Below are positions 5,293 to 6,743 of a stretch of 6,743 nt of DNA, piece after piece. The notes under the pieces are model-generated. The model saw only the letters and a list, made by a program, of their open reading frames with translations, was not told the DNA's origin and did not search any database. Source of the stretch: Prevotellaceae bacterium (GTDB taxonomy: Bacteria > Bacteroidota > Bacteroidia > Bacteroidales > Paludibacteraceae); the NCBI GenBank assembly GCA_031270425.1, contig JAISXQ010000004.1, positions 1-6,743 of the forward strand, in the 5' to 3' direction. Positions within the stretch are counted from its first letter, which is position 1, and each line of letters begins with the position of its first letter. The translations under genes and the position numbers were made by a program.

Positions 5293-6561
5293 ATGAATAT
5301 TCTACTTCTCGGATCGGGTGGGCGCGAACATGCTCTGGCGTGGAAAATAGCGCAAAGTCCTCAATTGAATCAACTTTATATCGCTCCGGGAAATGCCGGA
5401 ACAGCAACTGTCGGAATAAATCTGCCCATCGCGGCGGATGACTTTCAGGCGATAAAAAAAGCTGTTATCGAACATAAAATAGACCTGGCGCTGGTTGGTC
5501 CCGAAGATCCGCTGGTAAAAGGAATCGCCGATTTTTTCAGGAAGGACGGCGAAATAAGCCACGTTTGCGTAGTGGGTCCTGACAGGCAAGGCGCGCAACT
5601 CGAAGGAAGCAAGAATTTTTCGAAACAATTCATGCAACGTCACAACATACCTACGGCGCGGTATTTCAGCGTAACCGCTTCGAATATCCAGGAAGGAATC
5701 GCGTTTTTAAAATCTTTGAACGCTCCCTATGTGCTTAAAGCCGACGGACTTGCCGCTGGAAAAGGCGTGCTTATCATCAACGATTTGGACGAAGCCGTTA
5801 CGGAACTCCGCAGCATGCTCGACGGAAAATTCGGCGCGGCAAGCAAAACCGTGGTTATCGAGGAATTTCTTTCTGGCGTCGAATGTTCGGTTTTTGTGAT
5901 TACCGACGGCAAAAATTATAAAATACTGCCCGAAGCGAAGGATTACAAACGTATAGGCGAAGGCGATACCGGACTGAATACCGGAGGAATGGGGGCTGTT
6001 TCGCCAGCGTCCTTTGCCGACGCGGAATTTATGCGGAAAGTGGAAGAACGCATCATCCGCCCCACAATCGACGGATTGCTCAGTGAAGGCATTGTGTACA
6101 AGGGATTTATATTCTTCGGATTGATAAAAGTAAACAACGAACCTTATACCATCGAATACAATGCCCGCATGGGCGACCCCGAAACGGAAGCGGTAATGTT
6201 GCGCATAAAATCTGACTTTGTAGAGTTGCTCAAAGGCGTTGCACAGGGTAATTTGAACGAAAAAACCATTGAGTTCGACGAACGCTCGGCGGTTACGGTT
6301 GTTCTCGTGTCGGGCGGATACCCCGAAGCCTACGAAAAGGGTAAAACAATAACCGGTTTGGACGACGTGGAAGGAAGCATCGTTTTTCATGCGGGCACGG
6401 CGGAAAAAGACGGAAAAATCATTACCGCCGGAGGGCGTGTAATAGCCGTAAGTTCTTACGGAAAAACGAAAGACGAAGCCTTGGCGCTTTCATTCAAAAA
6501 CGCGAATAAAATCTGTTTCGATAAAAAATATTTCCGTTCGGATATAGGTTTCGACCTGTAA
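5293..6561 (+). CDS. purD: Phosphoribosylamine-glycine ligase (GAR synthetase)
   Basis: The 422-residue cytoplasmic ATP-grasp enzyme joins glycine to 5-phosphoribosylamine using ATP, giving GAR in the second step of de novo purine synthesis (EC 6.3.4.13). E. coli PurD has 429 residues. The N-terminal domain begins [19 protein letters not shown] (1-19) and continues with APGNAGT (31-37) and [11 protein letters not shown] (68-78). The ATP-grasp part has [13 protein letters not shown] (147-159), [12 protein letters not shown] (189-200), the [11 protein letters not shown] glycine-rich loop (228-238) and the metal-binding/signature segment [15 protein letters not shown] (287-301). The C-terminal domain includes [13 protein letters not shown] (333-345) and [10 protein letters not shown] (378-387). 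The frame extends upstream to a TTG at 5230, but ATG 5293 is chosen because the conserved N-terminus starts exactly there and a promoter box lies in the extension. No other pur gene is in view. Confidence 0.97.
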   Translation: MNILLLGSGGREHALAWKIAQSPQLNQLYIAPGNAGTATVGINLPIAADDFQAIKKAVIEHKIDLALVGPEDPLVKGIADFFRKDGEISHVCVVGPDRQGAQLEGSKNFSKQFMQRHNIPTARYFSVTASNIQEGIAFLKSLNAPYVLKADGLAAGKGVLIINDLDEAVTELRSMLDGKFGAASKTVVIEEFLSGVECSVFVITDGKNYKILPEAKDYKRIGEGDTGLNTGGMGAVSPASFADAEFMRKVEERIIRPTIDGLLSEGIVYKGFIFFGLIKVNNEPYTIEYNARMGDPETEAVMLRIKSDFVELLKGVAQGNLNEKTIEFDERSAVTVVLVSGGYPEAYEKGKTITGLDDVEGSIVFHAGTAEKDGKIITAGGRVIAVSSYGKTKDEALALSFKNANKICFDKKYFRSDIGFDL

Positions 6562-6632
6562 TCTTTTGAAACAGAACCTTAAAGGAAATAACGGGAATTT
6601 TCTTAGTACATGACAAAAAACAACTAAAAACC

Positions 6633-6654
6633 TGACACATAGTCGACACATAGT
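6633..6654. repeat. 11-bp direct repeat downstream of purD
   Basis: TGACACATAGT (6633-6643) is followed immediately by CGACACATAGT (6644-6654), differing in one base. Confidence 0.7.
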
Positions 6655-6699
6655 ATTTTTATCTTTTTTTTAAAAGTGCACATAGCTGTAAAACATTTA

Positions 6700-6741
6700 G
6701 CTACGCTGAACGTTGTTTCGGTAAACCGGAATAGTTTTACC
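6700..6741. repeat. Second partial copy of the 3449-3474 hairpin sequence
   Basis: Positions 6700-6720 match 3449-3469 at 20 of 21 bases: GCTACGC, then C in one copy and T in the other, then GAACGTTGTTTCG. The left arm of the hairpin is absent here. Instead the copy is followed by its own short inverted repeat, GGTAAA (6720-6725) and TTTACC (6736-6741), next to the window edge. This supports a dispersed repeat family and not a one-off terminator. Confidence 0.75.
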
Positions 6742-6743
6742 CT

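Larger units (their letters stand above)
6562..6743. other. Gene-free tail downstream of purD
   Basis: No convincing coding frame starts in these 182 bp. The stretch is AT-rich and contains an 11-bp near-duplication (6633-6654), a T-rich run (6655-6671), a short TAGCT/AGCTA inverted pair (6683-6687/6699-6703) and a partial copy of the pepD hairpin sequence (6700-6720). No strong intrinsic terminator for purD was seen. Confidence 0.6.

Noticed and set aside
5707..6390. Long reverse-strand frame (227 codons) inside purD
   Set aside because: It lies antisense to a clearly conserved enzyme gene, has no recognisable family features and is rich in Phe/His/Arg, as expected of a shadow frame.

Overview
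The window looks like chromosomal DNA from a member of the Bacteroidota, most likely order Bacteroidales. Three things point there: the protein families (a Bacteroidales-type S41 peptidase C-terminus, an AsnA-type asparagine synthetase, a PorT-like outer-membrane barrel), promoter boxes of the Bacteroidota type TAnnTTTG instead of sigma70 -10 boxes, and start codons without clear Shine-Dalgarno sequences. The PorT-like protein hints at a lineage with a type IX secretion system (T9SS), as in Porphyromonas or Paludibacter relatives. The genus cannot be fixed from this sequence.

Layout. Positions 1-2195 read rightward: the tail of an S41-family peptidase, a small TrmH/SpoU-family RNA 2'-O-methyltransferase, a SUI1/YciH-family translation factor, and the PorT-like barrel. 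The gaps between these genes are filled by unusual short tandem repeats: heptamers before and after the methyltransferase gene in inverted orientation, then a mixed 7/15/8-bp array just before the barrel gene. Positions 2198-4967 read leftward: pepD (Xaa-His dipeptidase), then asnA (aspartate-ammonia ligase). A 19-bp perfect hairpin with a short T tract lies between them and probably terminates pepD. asnA converges on porT with only 2 bp between the stop codons. A 325-bp divergent intergenic region (4968-5292) separates pepD from purD (phosphoribosylamine-glycine ligase), which reads rightward. The last 182 bp carry no gene but hold a second partial copy of the pepD hairpin sequence.

Function. 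The genes are mostly housekeeping: RNA modification, translation initiation, asparagine synthesis, peptide turnover and purine synthesis, plus one envelope/secretion component. No mobile element, CRISPR array, tRNA or rRNA was found, and no undescribed multi-gene system is evident. The most unusual content is the intergenic repeat architecture.
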